From contig JBEKLP010000035.1 in the NCBI GenBank assembly GCA_050010135.1, forward strand, positions 1 through 24,759: a stretch of DNA of 24,759 nt. The letters are read 5' to 3'. Shown here one piece after another: positions 22,955-24,759 of this stretch. This DNA comes from FEN-1073 sp050010135 (GTDB lineage Bacteria > Chloroflexota > Anaerolineae > Anaerolineales > RBG-16-64-43). The translations under genes and the position numbers were made by a program. The notes beneath the pieces were generated by a model. The model was not told where the DNA came from and made no database searches. It saw only the letters and a list, made by a program, of their open reading frames with translations. Within the stretch, counting starts at the first letter, position 1. Every line of letters starts with the position of its first letter.

Positions 22955-23050
22955 CGACACTCTTCCCCGTTTATTTCGAATTTCCATAGCGGGCTTTTAA
23001 ACGCTCGGGATTGCACTCTCAAATCCTTCGTTCCCCGGCTTTCCAATAAT

Positions 23051-24235
23051 TTATTTTCGTTGTGTTGGGGTCGTCCGGGATGGAGGATATTCGGGTGCCT
23101 CCTCCGTCGCACCGGGAGAAGGATTTCCGCTAGATTTCGGTCGCGTGCCGTCTTCGGTTGTGTCCACATCGTCCGGTCCATCCCCAATTTCCCGGAAGAT
23201 ATAGGAACATTCCTTGTCCGAGTCTCCGGTCCCTCCCAGGATGAAGGAGACTTTGTCCTGAAGAACGACCTTTCCGGAGATCCGCGTTCCGTTGAGGTAT
23301 GTCCCGTTGTGGCTGCCCAAATCTTCGAGGATGATTCCCTCAATCTCCCGCCGGATGACAGCATGGATCCGGCTGACCTTGGTGCACTGCTCCGGCGCGA
23401 CGATCGTGCATTTCAGCGGGTCTCGTCCAAGGAAGGTTTGCTCCTCCCAGAGGGAATAGCTGGCCACCGTGTGGTCGCCGTGCAACTGTTGCAGTTTTCC
23501 GAAGCGGTTGACTGGAAGCATGCGTTCTATATTCTTCCACCGCTCCACTGCGAACAACCGCATCAGCAGCGAGCGCTGCCTGGCTGGATCCAGCCGAAAG
23601 GGGAAATACGGCGGGGTATCGGTCATTTTTACTTCGAAGCGGAGCGCCGAAATCCATTCCGGAATCTCCTCCGGCGAAGCCACGCAGAAATCGCTCTCCC
23701 ACGGCCGCAATCGTTCGCGATTCCATCCGGAAAGGATTTTTTTAATTTCCGACAGATCCGCCTCCGGGTTGGTGAAACACACGCAGGTTTGCATCCGCAG
23801 ATTGCGTCGCTTTCCCGGGGTCAGATCCGGATAGTCCTCGCGGATGACGGGGATCAGCATTTCGTGCAGCCGGTCCCCGTGGCCCTGCACCTGGCTATGG
23901 GGATTGAGATAGGAAGCGGTAGAGAGTTCGCGCCCCGGAAGGACCTTATAACCCGCCATCCGCTGCCCGTCCGCGAACCAGGCGCCTTCCGCCTCCACGG
24001 TGATTTTTCCGTGATGGCCTTTCATTTCCACCAACCCGATCCCGCGTTCGGAGATGACCAGGATATCGATGTTCGGGGAATGCAGATTGAATGCGAGGAG
24101 AAAAAGTTCCTTGCCGGCATGGAAAGCCCGCCAGGCTTTTCCGGCGATTCGAATCGCCGCATCCATCTCATGGGTGAAATCGGGCGCCCAAGGACGTCCT
24201 TGCGGATCTTTCCCTACGTACAACTCAACCGGCAT
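23051..24235 (-). CDS. NERD (nuclease-related) domain fused to an FHA domain
   Basis: 394 residues; GAGG lies 8 nt before the ATG at 24235. The N-terminal 200 residues fit the NERD/PD-(D/E)XK nuclease fold: Asp57 in NIDILVISE, Glu70 and Lys72 in GLVEMKG form the D...ExK core, and NPHSQVQGHGDRL resembles the following conserved Gln helix. Residues of about 265-350 form a forkhead-associated phosphothreonine-binding domain with GRD (270-272), SRIHA (288-292), DLGSHNGTYLNG (305-316) and the closing YIF. All phosphopeptide-contact residues (Arg271, Ser288, Asn310) are present. The last 45 residues are a disordered Pro/Thr/Ser tail. The combination suggests a nuclease-like enzyme docked to a Ser/Thr-kinase target; no kinase gene is nearby. 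No signal peptide; cytoplasmic. Confidence 0.88.
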   Translation of the reverse strand: MPVELYVGKDPQGRPWAPDFTHEMDAAIRIAGKAWRAFHAGKELFLLAFNLHSPNIDILVISERGIGLVEMKGHHGKITVEAEGAWFADGQRMAGYKVLPGRELSTASYLNPHSQVQGHGDRLHEMLIPVIREDYPDLTPGKRRNLRMQTCVCFTNPEADLSEIKKILSGWNRERLRPWESDFCVASPEEIPEWISALRFEVKMTDTPPYFPFRLDPARQRSLLMRLFAVERWKNIERMLPVNRFGKLQQLHGDHTVASYSLWEEQTFLGRDPLKCTIVAPEQCTKVSRIHAVIRREIEGIILEDLGSHNGTYLNGTRISGKVVLQDKVSFILGGTGDSDKECSYIFREIGDGPDDVDTTEDGTRPKSSGNPSPGATEEAPEYPPSRTTPTQRK

Positions 24236-24396
24236 GGATCAACCTCAATCGGAAGGCTTTCGGAGAAGGCCGGCCTCTTCCAGCCGGGTTAAGCCCCGGC
24301 TCGTATCGGTCAAGTATTAATAAAAAACGCCCATGTTTCTGGATCAGTTTTCAACTCCCCGCTCTATTTTTTCCCGACTTATGGAATGCGGAAAAA

Positions 24397-24759
24397 GGCA
24401 CCCAAGCCGACCTATAAGCCGCGTTCTGTGCGACGGGTTGCCCCGCCCGGCGATCATCCCTCTCGGCGCACGCGTTGCCGCGTGGCTCCAGCAGCCTACC
24501 CGAGGTTCGGACGGTGCGAGCAGCACCGTATCCCCCCAAGGGGGGTCACCTCTGTTTGGCCTTGCTCCCGACGGGGGTTGCCAGGCCGCCCGCCTTTCGG
24601 CGGACGCCGGTGGTCTCTTACACCGCCGTTTCACCCTCGCCTGACTTCTCCCGAGCGCGTTCTTTGCAGAGCAAAAAACGGGAAGGGGAGCAGCCAGGCA
24701 ATACGCTTCTCTGTGGCCCTGGTCCGGCAGGTCGCCCCGCCCTGGGTGTTACCCGGCGT
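24397..24759 (-). ncRNA. rnpB: RNase P RNA (5' part beyond the window)
   Basis: Read on the minus strand, this is the 3' two-thirds of the catalytic RNA that trims tRNA 5' leaders. Diagnostic parts are the start of the visible sequence (GGGTAACACCCAGGGCGG, then CCACAGAG), the GGTGAAACGGCGGTGTAAG AGACCACC region, and the highly conserved 3' end ACAGAACGCGGCTTATAG (24434-24417), followed by GGTCGGCTTGGGTGCC and a T-run (24396-24392). The 5' segment with the conserved GAGGAAAGTCCGGGC lies beyond the right edge. The layout fits the ancestral A type. Apparent reading frames inside it are meaningless. Confidence 0.95.

Noticed and set aside
23060..24292. Long plus-strand reading frame (410 codons)
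   Set aside because: Antisense to the NERD-FHA gene, which has clear domain motifs on the minus strand.
24282..24301. Strong hairpin AGCCGGG/CCCGGCT between rnpB and the NERD-FHA gene
   Set aside because: No T-tract on either strand, so I did not call it a terminator; it may be a local structure only.
24333..24644. Reading frames on both strands at the right end
   Set aside because: They lie inside RNase P RNA, whose conserved 3' sequence is clear.
1..24759. CRISPR arrays, insertion sequences, prophage or attachment sites
   Set aside because: No regularly spaced repeats, transposase or integrase genes, and no direct repeats flanking the tRNA genes were seen.

Overview
The window looks like a chromosomal segment of an uncultured Chloroflexota bacterium, probably Anaerolineae. 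It is GC-rich. It carries a DnaD-type primosomal protein translationally coupled to replicative helicase DnaB, TolB-propeller lipoproteins and secreted proteins with Thr/Pro-rich linkers, a TGS-containing nucleoside kinase, and several orphan families. This placement is inference from gene content; no taxonomic search was possible. There is no phage, insertion sequence or CRISPR array, so this is core-like genome with lineage-specific genes.

Layout. 1-2644 (minus): bifunctional nuclease, then dnaB, then a dnaD-like gene cut by the left edge; dnaB and dnaD share an ATGA stop/start. 2722-5706 (plus): a TolB-like lipoprotein that appears to be transcribed leaderless, and an M23 metallopeptidase. 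5909-7546 (minus): bifunctional NAD(P)HX epimerase/dehydratase. 7547-8044 is protein-free and holds the best candidate for something undescribed: a roughly 155-nt structured RNA (about 7801-7959) with its own promoter, a perfect 10-bp end-closing helix and a long irregular apical arm, 6S-like in outline. 8045-10179 (minus): tRNA-Arg(TCT) and two overlapping orphan genes with winged-helix-like segments. 10357-13163 (plus): a soluble histidine kinase with zinc ribbon and MshEN-like module, a double-XRE regulator and a RimI-type acetyltransferase. 13291-15254 (plus): two tandem membrane-anchored DsbA-like proteins and the decayed remains of a third. 15327-15878 (plus): ComEA-like DNA-binding protein. 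16112-19192 (minus): nucleoside kinase, FAH-family hydrolase and dCTP deaminase, closely packed. 19208-22298 (plus): tRNA-Asn(GTT) with a near-consensus promoter and terminator, then a cobalamin riboswitch controlling a BtuC-like permease, a BtuD-like ATPase and probably a PduO-type cobalamin adenosyltransferase. 22312-24235 (minus): a possible 50-residue protein, a two-TM membrane protein and a NERD-FHA fusion. 24397-24759 (minus): RNase P RNA, its 5' part lying beyond the right edge.

Functional themes are replication (DnaB/DnaD), cofactor repair (NnrE/NnrD), nucleotide metabolism (Dcd, nucleoside kinase), corrinoid uptake and activation under riboswitch control, and extracytoplasmic thiol chemistry. 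Many minus-strand genes start at an internal ATG directly behind a clear GGAGG-type ribosome binding site, so several starts below are shorter than the longest open frame.
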